Part shown: piece after piece, positions 11,987 through 20,538 of the stretch | Layout: every line of letters starts with the position of its first letter | Numbering within the stretch: position 1 is the first letter of the stretch | NCBI GenBank assembly: GCA_003241645.1 | Contig: QFOX01000025.1 | Coordinates: 1 to 27,858 of the forward strand | Reading direction: 5' to 3' | Source: Azospirillum brasilense | GTDB taxonomy: Bacteria > Pseudomonadota > Alphaproteobacteria > Rickettsiales > UBA3002 | DNA length: 27,858 bases | The notes under the pieces: model-generated | Seen by the model: the letters and a program-made list of their open reading frames with translations, nothing else | What the model was told of the DNA's origin: nothing | The model's database searches: none | Program-made: the position numbers and the translations under genes

Positions 11987-14875
11987 ATGACCCTTCACCC
12001 GCCAGGCCACTTTGATAGCACCAGCCGATTGCCCGTGGCAAGCCGCGCGGGCGATGCGCAGCGCTGGCTCGATCAATTGGCGAACCATGCCGTGCTTTCG
12101 CCACTACTGGCGCAGCCAGACCACGCGGCGCTGGTGGCGGCCAGTGCGGGCAACGCGCCGTATCTCGGCCGGCTGATGGACCGTAACCCCGCCACGCTGG
12201 CGGATTATTTCAACCACGGCGCCCAGGCCACCTGCGCCCGCATCATGCAGCTGGATGCCCTGCCCGACGCACAGGCCGACGCCATGGCCCAGCTTCGGCA
12301 GGCGAAGAACAAGCTCGCCCTCACCGTGGCGCTGGCGGACATTGCCGGCGCATGGCCGTTACTCAGCGTCACCCGCGCATTGTCGGATTTTGCCGAACGC
12401 AGCGTGCGCCTGACGCTGGATTATTTACTGCGTGCCGCCGCGCGCAAAGGCGAATTCACCATGGCCGACGAAGCCGAGCCCGCGCGTGGCAGCGGCATCA
12501 TCATCCTCGGCATGGGCAAGCTGGGCGGGCATGAGCTGAACTACTCCAGCGATATTGACCTGATCGTGCTGTTCGACCGCGAAACCCTGCCCTACACCGG
12601 CGCGCGCAACGCCCAGCATTTTATGAACCGCATCGCGCAGGACCTGATGTTCATGCTGCAGGAGCGCACCAGCGACGGCTACGTGTTCCGCACCGACCTG
12701 CGGCTTCGGCCCGACCCCATGTCCACCCCGCTGGCGGTGAACGTGCCCGCCGCGCTCGCCTATTACGAGACCGTGGGCCAGAACTGGGAACGCGCCGCCA
12801 TGATCAAGGCGCGGCCCATCGCGGGCGACCTGAAAGCGGGGCAAGCCTTCCTGCGCGAACTCGTGCCGTTCATCTGGCGCAAAACACTGGATTTCGCCAC
12901 CATTGCCGACATTCATTCCATCAAGCGGCAAATGAATATCGGCACCAAGGAGATCAGCCTGCCCGGCCACAACATTAAAACGGGTATTGGTGGCATTCGC
13001 GAGATCGAGTTCTACGCCGCCACGCAGCAACTGGTGTGGGGCGGGCGCGTGCCGGAGCTGCGCGTGCGCGCCACGCTGGATGCGCTGGATGCGCTGACCG
13101 ACTTCGACTTCGTGCATGCCGACGTGCGCGATAGCCTGCGCGCCAGCTACTATTATTTGCGCACGCTGGAGCACCGCCTGCAAATGGTGGAAGACGAACA
13201 GACCCACAGCCTGCCAGAGGCGGAAGAAAAACTGCACGATACCGCGATCTTCATGGGCTATGGCGACCGCGCCGCGTTCGAGCGCGCCACACGCGGCGTG
13301 CTGCAATCGGTGCATAGCCATTACACCGATTCCATGATCGATTCCGCCCCCCTCGCGGTGGATGGCAACCTCGTATTCACCGGCGTGGAGGCAGACCCCG
13401 ACACGCTCGCCACCTTGCGCCGCATGGGCTACAGCGAGGTGCAGCGCATCTCCGACATTATTCAGGGCTGGCACCGCGGCAGCCGCCGTTCCACCCGCTC
13501 CAAGCGCTCGCGTCAGGTGCTGACCGAACTGGTGCCGGCACTGCTGCTGGCGCTCGGCAAGACCGCCAACCCGGATGCGGCGTTCTTCCATTTCGACGAT
13601 TTCATCGACCGCCTGCCTTCCGGCGCGCAGATCTTCTCGCTGCTCAATTCACGGCAAGAGATACTTTCGTTGCTTGCGGACATTCTCGGCTCCACCCCCG
13701 CGCTGGGCGACACGCTCAGCAACGATCCCTCGTTGATGGATGCGGTGCTGGAGGCGGATTTCTTCTACGAGCTGCCTAGCAAGGAAGAGCTGGACCACCT
13801 GCTGACCGAGCGGCTGCGCTACGCCCACGAATACGACCAGAAAATGGGCTACCTGCGCATCTTCAATAACGAAAAGCGCTTTCAGGCGGGCGTGCATCTG
13901 CTCAAGCGGCTGACCACGCCGAAGCGCGTGGGCGGCTTCCTGTCGAACCTCGCGGAGGTCATTCTCCAGTCCGTCATGGAAGTGGTGTGGGCGGAATATG
14001 CGCGCGGCAACCCGTCGCTGCCCGAGGTGCCCTTCACTATTCTGGGCATGGGCAAGCTGGGTGGCCGCGAGATGACGTTCGGCTCCGACCTCGACATTAT
14101 CTTCCTGTACGACGACAGCGCGGCCGACGCGCTGGAAGTGCGCCCGCACATCAACCGGCTCAGCCAGCGGCTCATCAGCGCGCTCACCTTATTGACCCGC
14201 GAAGGCCGCCTGTTCGAAGTGGACACCCGCCTGCGCCCCGGCGGCAGCGATGGGCCGCTGGCCACCAGCCTCACCGCCTTCGACCAGTATTTCGAGAAAA
14301 GCGCATGGACCTACGAATTCATGGCGCTGACGCGCGCCCGTGTGGTCGCCACGAACGATACCGCCTTCGCCGACAAGGTGGAGGCCTGCACGCGCAAGCA
14401 TGTGCTGGCCCCGCGCGACCCGGCCAAACTGCTGGCCGACGTGGTGGATATGCGCCAGCGCATCGCGCGCGAATTTTCCACCAGCAACCCATGGGCACTG
14501 AAGCATGTGCGCGGCGGCATGGTGGACATTGATTTCATCGCGCAATATTTGGTGCTGAAACATGCGCACGCGCACCCGGCCATCTGGCACCGTGGCGCGC
14601 GCGGCGTGTTCGAGGCCGCGGCAGAGCTTGGCCTGCTCGACCCGCTGACCGCCACCCCCTTGACCGCCGCGAAGAAATTTCTATCTGACCTGCTAAGCCT
14701 GCTGCGCGTTTCCGCACCGGGCGGGCTGATCCACGACGATGCGCCCGCCGGACTGAAACGCCTGCTGGTGGATGCCATGCGCATGAGCGACTTTGAACAA
14801 CTGAAAACCCACGTCATCACCCTGGAAGAAGCGGTCACCCGAAGCTTCCACGCGATGGAAACCAACGAATTCTAG
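11987..14875 (+). CDS. glnE: Bifunctional glutamine synthetase adenylyltransferase/deadenylase GlnE
   Basis: Adenylylates and deadenylylates glutamine synthetase in response to PII signals, tuning ammonia assimilation. It has 962 residues, normal for the family. There are two nucleotidyltransferase domains: the N-terminal adenylyl-removase with GMGKLGGHELNYSSDIDLIV (about 175-195) and the C-terminal adenylyltransferase with GMGKLGGREMTFGSDLDIIF (about 685-704). The first domain reads SSD where the second keeps GSD. The start is the ATG at 11987 (MTLHPPGHF); the open frame runs much further upstream, but that part is antisense to the AsmA-like gene. bcp follows 11 bp downstream, so the two probably share a transcript. 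Confidence 0.95.
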   Translation: MTLHPPGHFDSTSRLPVASRAGDAQRWLDQLANHAVLSPLLAQPDHAALVAASAGNAPYLGRLMDRNPATLADYFNHGAQATCARIMQLDALPDAQADAMAQLRQAKNKLALTVALADIAGAWPLLSVTRALSDFAERSVRLTLDYLLRAAARKGEFTMADEAEPARGSGIIILGMGKLGGHELNYSSDIDLIVLFDRETLPYTGARNAQHFMNRIAQDLMFMLQERTSDGYVFRTDLRLRPDPMSTPLAVNVPAALAYYETVGQNWERAAMIKARPIAGDLKAGQAFLRELVPFIWRKTLDFATIADIHSIKRQMNIGTKEISLPGHNIKTGIGGIREIEFYAATQQLVWGGRVPELRVRATLDALDALTDFDFVHADVRDSLRASYYYLRTLEHRLQMVEDEQTHSLPEAEEKLHDTAIFMGYGDRAAFERATRGVLQSVHSHYTDSMIDSAPLAVDGNLVFTGVEADPDTLATLRRMGYSEVQRISDIIQGWHRGSRRSTRSKRSRQVLTELVPALLLALGKTANPDAAFFHFDDFIDRLPSGAQIFSLLNSRQEILSLLADILGSTPALGDTLSNDPSLMDAVLEADFFYELPSKEELDHLLTERLRYAHEYDQKMGYLRIFNNEKRFQAGVHLLKRLTTPKRVGGFLSNLAEVILQSVMEVVWAEYARGNPSLPEVPFTILGMGKLGGREMTFGSDLDIIFLYDDSAADALEVRPHINRLSQRLISALTLLTREGRLFEVDTRLRPGGSDGPLATSLTAFDQYFEKSAWTYEFMALTRARVVATNDTAFADKVEACTRKHVLAPRDPAKLLADVVDMRQRIAREFSTSNPWALKHVRGGMVDIDFIAQYLVLKHAHAHPAIWHRGARGVFEAAAELGLLDPLTATPLTAAKKFLSDLLSLLRVSAPGGLIHDDAPAGLKRLLVDAMRMSDFEQLKTHVITLEEAVTRSFHAMETNEF

Positions 14876-14886
14876 GAGAGAACACC

Positions 14887-15396
14887 ATGCCTGCCGCCGC
14901 TAAAAAGACCGCTGCCCCCGCCGCCACCAGCACCGTCAGCGTGGGCGACAAGGCTCCCGCCTTTTCGCTGCCGGCCGATTCGGGCGAGGTGATTTCCCTC
15001 AGCAGCCTGAAGGGTAAGAACGTGGTGCTTTATTTCTACCCGAAAGACGACACCTCGGGCTGCACCATCGAAGCGAAAGACTTCCGCGACCTTGCCGATG
15101 CCTTTGGCAAAGCAAACACCGTGGTACTGGGCGTGTCGAAAGATTCCCTGAAAAGCCACTGCAAGTTCCGCGATAAATACGAGCTGAATTTCAACCTGCT
15201 TTCCGACGAGGAAGGCAAGGCCTGCGAAGCTTACGGCACGTGGGTGGAAAAAAGCATGTACGGCAAGAAATACATGGGTATCCAGCGCGCGACGTTCCTG
15301 ATCGACGCGGCGGGAAAGATCGCGCAGATCTGGCCGAAAGTATCGGTGACCGGCCACGCGGCCGAGGTGCTGAAGCACGCGCAGGCGCTGGCGTAA
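14887..15396 (+). CDS. bcp: Peroxiredoxin, Bcp/PrxQ type
   Basis: Thiol peroxidase that reduces hydrogen peroxide and organic hydroperoxides, with reduction by thioredoxin. It has 169 residues, including an Ala/Lys-rich N-terminal extension (residues 1-17) before the thioredoxin fold. The peroxidatic Cys59 lies in DDTSGCTIEAKDF. The usual resolving cysteine five residues later is Lys64, so this is not the classic PrxQ pair; Cys92 (SHCKF) or Cys113 (KACEAYG) could resolve instead, or it may work as a 1-Cys enzyme. Other family marks are VVLYFYPKDDT and YGKKYMGIQRATFLID. The ribosome site TAGGAGAG overlaps the glnE stop codon. Confidence 0.93.
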   Translation: MPAAAKKTAAPAATSTVSVGDKAPAFSLPADSGEVISLSSLKGKNVVLYFYPKDDTSGCTIEAKDFRDLADAFGKANTVVLGVSKDSLKSHCKFRDKYELNFNLLSDEEGKACEAYGTWVEKSMYGKKYMGIQRATFLIDAAGKIAQIWPKVSVTGHAAEVLKHAQALA

Positions 15397-15459
15397 GGGC
15401 CGAGCGCTTCATGAAACGCGGCGCGATATCCACAATTTCGGGCCTGTCTTTCTGGTAAG

Positions 15460-15488
15460 TTGTCAAACGCTTAGAGTGGCGCTAGAGC
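15460..15488 (+). promoter_or_regulatory. Weak candidate promoter for dadA
   Basis: TTGTCA (15460-15465), a 17-bp spacer, and TAGAGC (15483-15488), in the 116-bp gap between bcp and dadA. The -35 is good (5 of 6); the -10 is poor. It is listed because the gap suggests a new transcript begins here. Confidence 0.25.
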
Positions 15489-15512
15489 TTAGCATCATCA
15501 AACGAGGTGGCG

Positions 15513-16775
15513 ATGAAGATCTGTGTGTTGGGTGCTGGTGTACTGGGCGTCACTTCCGCGTATGAGCTGGCGCGCCGCGGGCACGAGGTCACGGTGATCG
15601 ACCGCCAGCCCGAAGCCGCCCGCGAATGTTCGTTCGCCAATGGTGGCCAGCTTTCCTACTCGCACTCCGAACCCTGGGCGAACCCCTACGTTTTCCCCAA
15701 ACTGTTCAAATGGATGTGGCAGGAAGACGCGCCGCTGGTGCTGCGCTTCAACGGCGACCCGCACATGATGCGCTGGGGCCTGCTGTTCCTGCTGAACTGC
15801 CTGCCCGCCAAAGCCCGCAAACACAGCGAGGTCATGCTGCGCCTTGGGCTCTACAGCAAAAAGAAAATGGCCGAGCTGGTGGATGACACGCAGGTGGATT
15901 TCCACCGCATTGAAAAAGGCATCCTGCACGTATTCGACGACGCAAAGGAATACGAACACGCCAAAAAGCAGGCCGAATTCCAATACACGCTGGGCTGCGC
16001 CGAAACGGTGATGACCACCGACCAGGCCATTGCCATGGAACCCGCCCTCGCCCATGCGAAGAAAACGATTGTCGGCGCCATCCATGCGCCCATCGACGAA
16101 TCGGGTGACATCCACCTGTTCACCAAGAACCTCGCCGCGCTTATTGCCGACAAATACAAGGTGCAGTTTCGCTACGGCACCACCATCAAGCGCGTGCACA
16201 AGCAGGGCGATGCGATCAGCCATGTGGAACTCACCGAGGGTGATTACCTCTCGGGCTTCGATGCGTACGTGATGTGCATGGGCGCACCCAGCGCCGTGTT
16301 CCTGCGGCAGGTCGGGCTTTACGTGCCCATCTACCCCATGAAGGGCTACTCCATCACCTTCCCCGCGGGCGAGCACACCCCTACCGTAAGCATTACCGAT
16401 ACCTCGTCCAAGCAGGTCTACACCCGGCTGGGCGACCGCATGCGCGTGGCGGGCACGGCCGAATTCGCGGGCTATAACGACAGCGTGCGCAAAGTGCGCA
16501 TCGCGCCGCTGCTGCGCGGCGTGGAGAACCTGTTCCCCCATGCCGACCTGAGCGCTGTGGAAGAATGGGCCTGCCTGCGCCCCAGCACGCCCGACGGCCC
16601 GCCCATGATCGGGCGCACGCCGCTTTCCAACCTGTTCATGAACACCGGCCACGGCACACTGGGCTGGACGCAGGCCGCAGGCTCGGCCCGCCTGCTGGCC
16701 GACGTGGTCGACAACAAACCCACCGAGATCCCCCTCACCGGGCTTGAGATTCAGCGCAATCTCATTAAGGTATAG
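15513..16775 (+). CDS. dadA: D-amino acid dehydrogenase (DadA family)
   Basis: FAD-dependent, membrane-associated oxidoreductase that deaminates D-amino acids such as D-alanine to keto acids, passing electrons to the respiratory chain. It has 420 residues, normal for the family. A Rossmann FAD motif GAGVLG is at 7-12 in MKICVLGAGVLGVTSAYELA. The DadA hallmark FANGGQLSYSHSEPWANP follows at about 46-63, and C-terminal GHGTLGWTQAAGSARLLAD closes the FAD site. The ATG at 15513 has GAGGTGG just upstream; a GTG two codons earlier is possible. The hydrolase gene follows after 2 bp, so they form one operon. No alanine racemase (dadX) is adjacent. Confidence 0.92.
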   Translation: MKICVLGAGVLGVTSAYELARRGHEVTVIDRQPEAARECSFANGGQLSYSHSEPWANPYVFPKLFKWMWQEDAPLVLRFNGDPHMMRWGLLFLLNCLPAKARKHSEVMLRLGLYSKKKMAELVDDTQVDFHRIEKGILHVFDDAKEYEHAKKQAEFQYTLGCAETVMTTDQAIAMEPALAHAKKTIVGAIHAPIDESGDIHLFTKNLAALIADKYKVQFRYGTTIKRVHKQGDAISHVELTEGDYLSGFDAYVMCMGAPSAVFLRQVGLYVPIYPMKGYSITFPAGEHTPTVSITDTSSKQVYTRLGDRMRVAGTAEFAGYNDSVRKVRIAPLLRGVENLFPHADLSAVEEWACLRPSTPDGPPMIGRTPLSNLFMNTGHGTLGWTQAAGSARLLADVVDNKPTEIPLTGLEIQRNLIKV

Positions 16776-16777
16776 CG

Positions 16778-17680
16778 ATGCAACCGCGCCGCCACGAACT
16801 TCTTGTCCCCAGCATTTCGACCCCTTCGAAAAAGCACCGCATCACATTTTATGACTGGGGCCGCGAAGACGCGGAAGATGTGGTGGTCTGCGTGCATGGG
16901 CTGACGCGCAACGCACGCGATTTCGATTTCATTGCCAAGCAACTGGCCAGCCACGACCGGCGCGTGCTGTGCCTCGATATGGCCGGTCGCGGCGACAGCG
17001 AGTGGCTCGACCAGCCGATGGACTACCATTACGGCACCTATGTGGCCGATTGCCTTGCCGTGCTGGATAATTTTCACCTGCGCGGGGTCGATTGGATCGG
17101 CACCAGCATGGGCGGCCTCGTCGGCATGATGATCGCCGCGAACCACCCCAGCCGCATCCGCAAACTGGTGATGAACGATATCGGCATTCATTTGAGCGGC
17201 GCGGCGCTGCAACGCATCTATGGCTATGTCAGCGCCATGCCAACGTCGTTCGCCACGCAGGCGATCGGCGAGGTCTACCTGCGCAAGATCTTCGAGCCGT
17301 TCCACATCACCGACGAAAAAGTGTGGGATCATTTCATGCAGCACAGCCTGCAAACCCTGCCCGACGGCACGGTGCGCCTCGCCTGCGACCCCGCCATTGC
17401 CGAGCCGATCCGCGCACAGACGAATGACTTCACCGACATGCGCGATATTTCGCTGGCCGAAGTGTGGGAAAAAATCAGCATCCCGACCCTGATCGTGCAT
17501 GGCGAAGCCTCGGACATTCTGGACGACGTCACCATCAAGGCCATGCGCAGCACCAACCCCAAGGCGCAAAGCTTTACCGTGCCGAAAGTGGGGCATGCGC
17601 CCCTGCTCGCCACGCGCGACCAGTACCAGCGCGTCATTGATTTCCTCGTCTTCCACGACAGCGCCCTCAGCTTCATCTAG
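16778..17680 (+). CDS. Alpha/beta hydrolase
   Basis: A 300-residue hydrolase, 2 bp downstream of dadA and clearly co-transcribed. Motifs are VCVHGLTRNARDFD (oxyanion region, about 37-50), nucleophile Ser110 in WIGTSMGGLVG, candidate acid Asp246 in HGEASDILDD, and catalytic His273 in VGHAPLL. There is no signal peptide. The family spans esterases, C-C bond hydrolases and thioesterases, and the substrate cannot be read from the sequence. Linkage to dadA hints at amino-acid or keto-acid use, but this is only context. Confidence 0.9.
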   Translation: MQPRRHELLVPSISTPSKKHRITFYDWGREDAEDVVVCVHGLTRNARDFDFIAKQLASHDRRVLCLDMAGRGDSEWLDQPMDYHYGTYVADCLAVLDNFHLRGVDWIGTSMGGLVGMMIAANHPSRIRKLVMNDIGIHLSGAALQRIYGYVSAMPTSFATQAIGEVYLRKIFEPFHITDEKVWDHFMQHSLQTLPDGTVRLACDPAIAEPIRAQTNDFTDMRDISLAEVWEKISIPTLIVHGEASDILDDVTIKAMRSTNPKAQSFTVPKVGHAPLLATRDQYQRVIDFLVFHDSALSFI

Positions 17681-17714
17681 CGCCGGGCCGGCTTCTGTGC
17701 TATAAGAGGGGTCT

Positions 17715-17957
17715 ATGGCGAACCAGATCAACACCAGTGGCAACCCTTTCCTGCGCGCAGCCGACCAGCTGCGCAGCACCGGCAAGATCGACCGTGCAGA
17801 AATTCTAGTGGAAACCACGCCCGCCCGCTCGCCCCGGGCTCGCCTGAACTTCATTCCCGATGCAGAGATGCTGGGCGAAATGATCAACCGCGCCGTGGCG
17901 GCGCTCGGCAAAGGCCGCATCTTTGACCGCGGGGCCATGCTTAACCTGCTAGTCTGA
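17715..17957 (+). CDS. Small unknown protein
   Basis: An 80-residue ORF that I do not recognise, 34 bp after the hydrolase stop. The ATG has a good ribosome site, AGAGGGG (17705-17711), which supports it as a real gene. The N-terminal half is basic and polar (NPFLRAADQLRSTGKIDRAE); the second half has a short helix (DAEMLGEMINRAVAALGKG) and ends hydrophobic (AMLNLLV). There is no cysteine or membrane span. Codon use matches the neighbours. It could belong to the dadA-hydrolase transcript or lead into gcdH 61 bp downstream. Confidence 0.6.
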   Translation: MANQINTSGNPFLRAADQLRSTGKIDRAEILVETTPARSPRARLNFIPDAEMLGEMINRAVAALGKGRIFDRGAMLNLLV

Positions 17958-18018
17958 CCTGTTCTTCACTTGATTTTTGAAGCCGTTAAGGCGAGCATCC
18001 TTGCAACAGGAGCATGCG

Positions 18019-19221
18019 ATGCTGAAAGAACTGAACTGGGAAGACCCCCTCGACCTTGAAGGCCAACTGACCGACGAAGAACGCATGGTGCGCGACGCGG
18101 CCCGCAGCTTCGCGCGCGAGCGGCTCTATCCCGGCATCATCGAAGCCAACCGCCACGAAACATTCGACCGCGCCATCCTCAGCGACATGGGCGCGCAAGG
18201 GCTGCTTGGCAGCACCATTCAGGGCTATGGCTGTGCGGGCGTCAGCCATGTGGCCTATGGGCTCGTTGCCAACGAAGTGGAATGGGTGGATTCGGGCTAC
18301 CGCTCGGCATTGTCGGTGCAAAGCTCGCTGGTCATGCACCCCATTCACCAGTTCGCCAGCGAGGCGATGAAAGAAACATACCTGCCACGCCTCGCCACCG
18401 GCGAGCTGGTGGGCTGCTTCGGCCTGACCGAGCCGGACCATGGCTCCGACCCCGGCGGCATGCGAACCCGCGCCACCAAAGTGGAAGGCGGCTTCAAGCT
18501 CACCGGCTCCAAAACATGGATCACCAATGCGCCCATTGCCGACATCGCCATTGTGTGGGCCAAGGTCTATGGCCATGCCGACGTGGCCGACGGCACCATT
18601 CGTGGCTTCATCGTGGAGCGCGGCGATAAGGGCAACTTCACCACCCCGAAAATCGAAGGCAAGCTCTCGCTGCGTGCCTCCACCACCGGCATGATCATGC
18701 TGGACGATGTGTTCGTGCCCGCCGAGCGCGAACTGAACGTCAGCGGCCTGAAGGGCCCGTTCAGCTGCCTGAACAAAGCACGCTACGGCATTGCATGGGG
18801 CGTGCTGGGTGCGGCCAGCCACTGCATGGAGATCGCGCGCGATTACACCCTCAACCGCCAGCAGTTCGGCCGCCCGCTTGCGGCCAACCAGCTCATCCAG
18901 AAAAAACTGGCGGATATGATGGTCGAGATCAATCTCGGCCTGCATGCCGCCCTGCGCGTCGGCCGCCTGCTGGACGAGGACCAGTACGCGCCGGAGATGA
19001 TCTCGCTCATCAAGCGCAACAGCTGCGGCAAGGCATTGGAGATCGCCCGCACCGCGCGCGACATGCTGGGCGGCAACGGCATTTCCGACGAATACCATGT
19101 TATGCGGCACATGCTGAACCTTGAAGCGGTGAACACCTACGAAGGCACGCATGATATCCACGCGCTGATCCTCGGCCGCGCCATTACGGGAATTGCCGCT
19201 TTCAGCGGCGGTGAATCGTGA
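18019..19221 (+). CDS. gcdH: Glutaryl-CoA dehydrogenase-like acyl-CoA dehydrogenase
   Basis: FAD enzyme that oxidises and decarboxylates glutaryl-CoA to crotonyl-CoA in lysine/tryptophan breakdown. It has 400 residues from the ATG at 18019, preceded by CAGGAG; the open frame extends 14 codons upstream without a ribosome site. Features are GLTEPDHGSDPGG (FAD/substrate loop), an arginine in the glutaryl-binding stretch SGYRSALSVQSSLVM (R95), NRQQFGRPLAANQLIQKKLA, and the catalytic base Glu375 in YEGTHDIHALILGRAITG. R95 and YEGTHDIH favour glutaryl-CoA dehydrogenase over other acyl-CoA dehydrogenases. The last residues (GGES) and the stop are formed by an inverted repeat shared with the next gene's start. 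Confidence 0.9.
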   Translation: MLKELNWEDPLDLEGQLTDEERMVRDAARSFARERLYPGIIEANRHETFDRAILSDMGAQGLLGSTIQGYGCAGVSHVAYGLVANEVEWVDSGYRSALSVQSSLVMHPIHQFASEAMKETYLPRLATGELVGCFGLTEPDHGSDPGGMRTRATKVEGGFKLTGSKTWITNAPIADIAIVWAKVYGHADVADGTIRGFIVERGDKGNFTTPKIEGKLSLRASTTGMIMLDDVFVPAERELNVSGLKGPFSCLNKARYGIAWGVLGAASHCMEIARDYTLNRQQFGRPLAANQLIQKKLADMMVEINLGLHAALRVGRLLDEDQYAPEMISLIKRNSCGKALEIARTARDMLGGNGISDEYHVMRHMLNLEAVNTYEGTHDIHALILGRAITGIAAFSGGES

Positions 19222-19288
19222 GTAGTGAATCGTGAATAGCCACATGCTTCCACCACCATTCACCACCCACCACTCACCATTCACGAAT
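19211..19288. repeat. Imperfect inverted repeat of GTGAAT units across the gcdH/hisN junction
   Basis: The left arm (19211-19239) is built of GTGAATCGTGAGTAGTGAAT and one more GTGAAT. The right arm (19257-19288) is built of CCATTCACCACCCACCACTC and ACCATTCACGAA, roughly its reverse complement. The left arm encodes the last residues and stop of gcdH, and the right arm encodes the N terminus of the next protein (PPFTTHHSPFTNF). Repeats of this GTGAAT/ATTCAC kind are known from intergenic DNA of other bacteria. Confidence 0.75.
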
Positions 19289-20017
19289 TTCCTTCCCTTC
19301 GCCCACCAACTGGCTGATGCGGCCGCCGAGGCCATTCGCCCGTTCTTCGGTGCGCATGGGGCGGTGGAAACCAAGGGCGACGCCTCGCCCGTTACGCAGG
19401 CCGACAAAGCGGCCGAAGCCGCCATGCGCACGCTCATTGAAGCGCATCACCCCGAGCACGGCATCTACGGCGAAGAGTATGGGCAGACCGGCCTCAGTGC
19501 GCGCTACATCTGGGTCATCGACCCCATCGACGGTACGCGCAATTTCATTGCCGGCGGCACGCAATGGGGCACGTTGATTGCGCTCTGTGACGGTGGCGTA
19601 CCGGTGCTTGGCATCCTCAACCAGCCCATCACCGGCGAGCGTTGGGTGGGCGTGGCGGGCCAGCCCAGCACGCTGAATGGCGCGGCCATTCGCACCCGCC
19701 CCTGCCCCGCGCTGGCGCAGGCAGTCGCCTCCAGCACGTTCTGCACCCCGCCGGACGATGCACGGTTCGACGCCGTGGCCAGCCAGTGTGCCGATTTCAT
19801 CCGTGGCGGCGATTGCTACGCATTCGGCCTGCTGGCGCGCGGCGATCGCGACATCGTGGCCGACACGGGCCTGAAGCCGTACGATATTCTGGCGCTGGTG
19901 CCGATCATTGAAGGGGCTGGCGGGCGCATCCGCACCTGGGCGGGCCATTCCGTGACGCTGCAGGATTACGCGCAGGTGCTGGCCGTGGGCGACCCCACCC
20001 TTGCCGTGCCGCTCTAG
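19244..20017 (+). CDS. hisN: Inositol-monophosphatase family protein, likely histidinol-phosphatase HisN
   Basis: Metal-dependent phosphatase; by family resemblance it dephosphorylates histidinol phosphate in histidine synthesis, though inositol or other sugar phosphates are possible. Motifs are GEEYG (metal-binding Glu), WVIDPIDGTRNFIAGGTQWG (metal-binding Asp pair), and GLKPYDILALVPIIEGAGG at the C terminus. It has 257 residues from the ATG at 19244; a GTG at 19232 is an alternative. Neither start has a ribosome site. The first 15 or so residues are translated repeat sequence, and the conserved domain begins at about NFLPFAHQLADAA. It lies 22 bp after gcdH on the same strand. Confidence 0.78.
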   Translation: MLPPPFTTHHSPFTNFLPFAHQLADAAAEAIRPFFGAHGAVETKGDASPVTQADKAAEAAMRTLIEAHHPEHGIYGEEYGQTGLSARYIWVIDPIDGTRNFIAGGTQWGTLIALCDGGVPVLGILNQPITGERWVGVAGQPSTLNGAAIRTRPCPALAQAVASSTFCTPPDDARFDAVASQCADFIRGGDCYAFGLLARGDRDIVADTGLKPYDILALVPIIEGAGGRIRTWAGHSVTLQDYAQVLAVGDPTLAVPL

Positions 20018-20535
20018 CGCGCCGGGCTTTGCTTGTCCATCGAGCGCTCGACCGCCTCGACAAAGCTGCGCATGGCAATCCCTGTCACATGTTCACCCGA
20101 CCCACTGAGCGCCTGCACATAGCCGCTCAGATAGGTTGTCTGCTGCTGGACACGATCGCAAATCGTACGCACAACGTCCGGCAACGCCCGCGCGACCATA
20201 TCCCCGCGCATCGTGCGGCGCGCCTGAAGCAGCTCAGCGAGCGCATGGGCATTGGCGCGCACACTCTCCAAAAGCAGGAAATCCTCCGCTGTATTTACAT
20301 CGCCGCCGAGCAGGTCCGATACCGCGTCGCGTTTTTCGTCAAGCAAATGGGGCGAATCGGGATAAAGCTTCTGCGTGGCCGCCACCAAGCTGCGCAGCGT
20401 TTCGGCATGAACGCCATGCTGCCGCAACACCCTATCCACGCTCACTTTGCGTGGGTGCAACGCGCCGATGAATAATATATCCGCGTTCTCATCAACCGTT
20501 TTGCCCAGTGCCTCGAACCGTTGCGGGTTTGCCAT
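20014..20535 (-). CDS. Unknown helical protein A (third gene of a three-gene set)
   Basis: A 173-residue, probably all-helical soluble protein that I do not recognise. It starts 3 bases after the stop of gene B with a good ribosome site (AGAAGGGG) inside B. There is a stretch VLRQHGVHAETLRSLVAATQ (about 36-55) and a C-terminal helix GSGEHVTGIAMRSFVEAVER. Both resemble segments of genes B and C, so the three look like diverged paralogs. There is no membrane span or metal motif. Its stop overlaps the convergent hisN stop through CTAG. Confidence 0.75.
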   Translation of the reverse strand: MANPQRFEALGKTVDENADILFIGALHPRKVSVDRVLRQHGVHAETLRSLVAATQKLYPDSPHLLDEKRDAVSDLLGGDVNTAEDFLLLESVRANAHALAELLQARRTMRGDMVARALPDVVRTICDRVQQQTTYLSGYVQALSGSGEHVTGIAMRSFVEAVERSMDKQSPAR

Positions 20536-20538
20536 CGC

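Noticed and set aside
15498..16652. Long minus-strand ORF opposite dadA
   Set aside because: It is a shadow of a GC-rich gene, rich in His, Arg and Ala, with no recognisable protein; dadA explains the strand. The same reasoning was applied to other long antisense frames, for example at 12425-13591 and 21652-22872.
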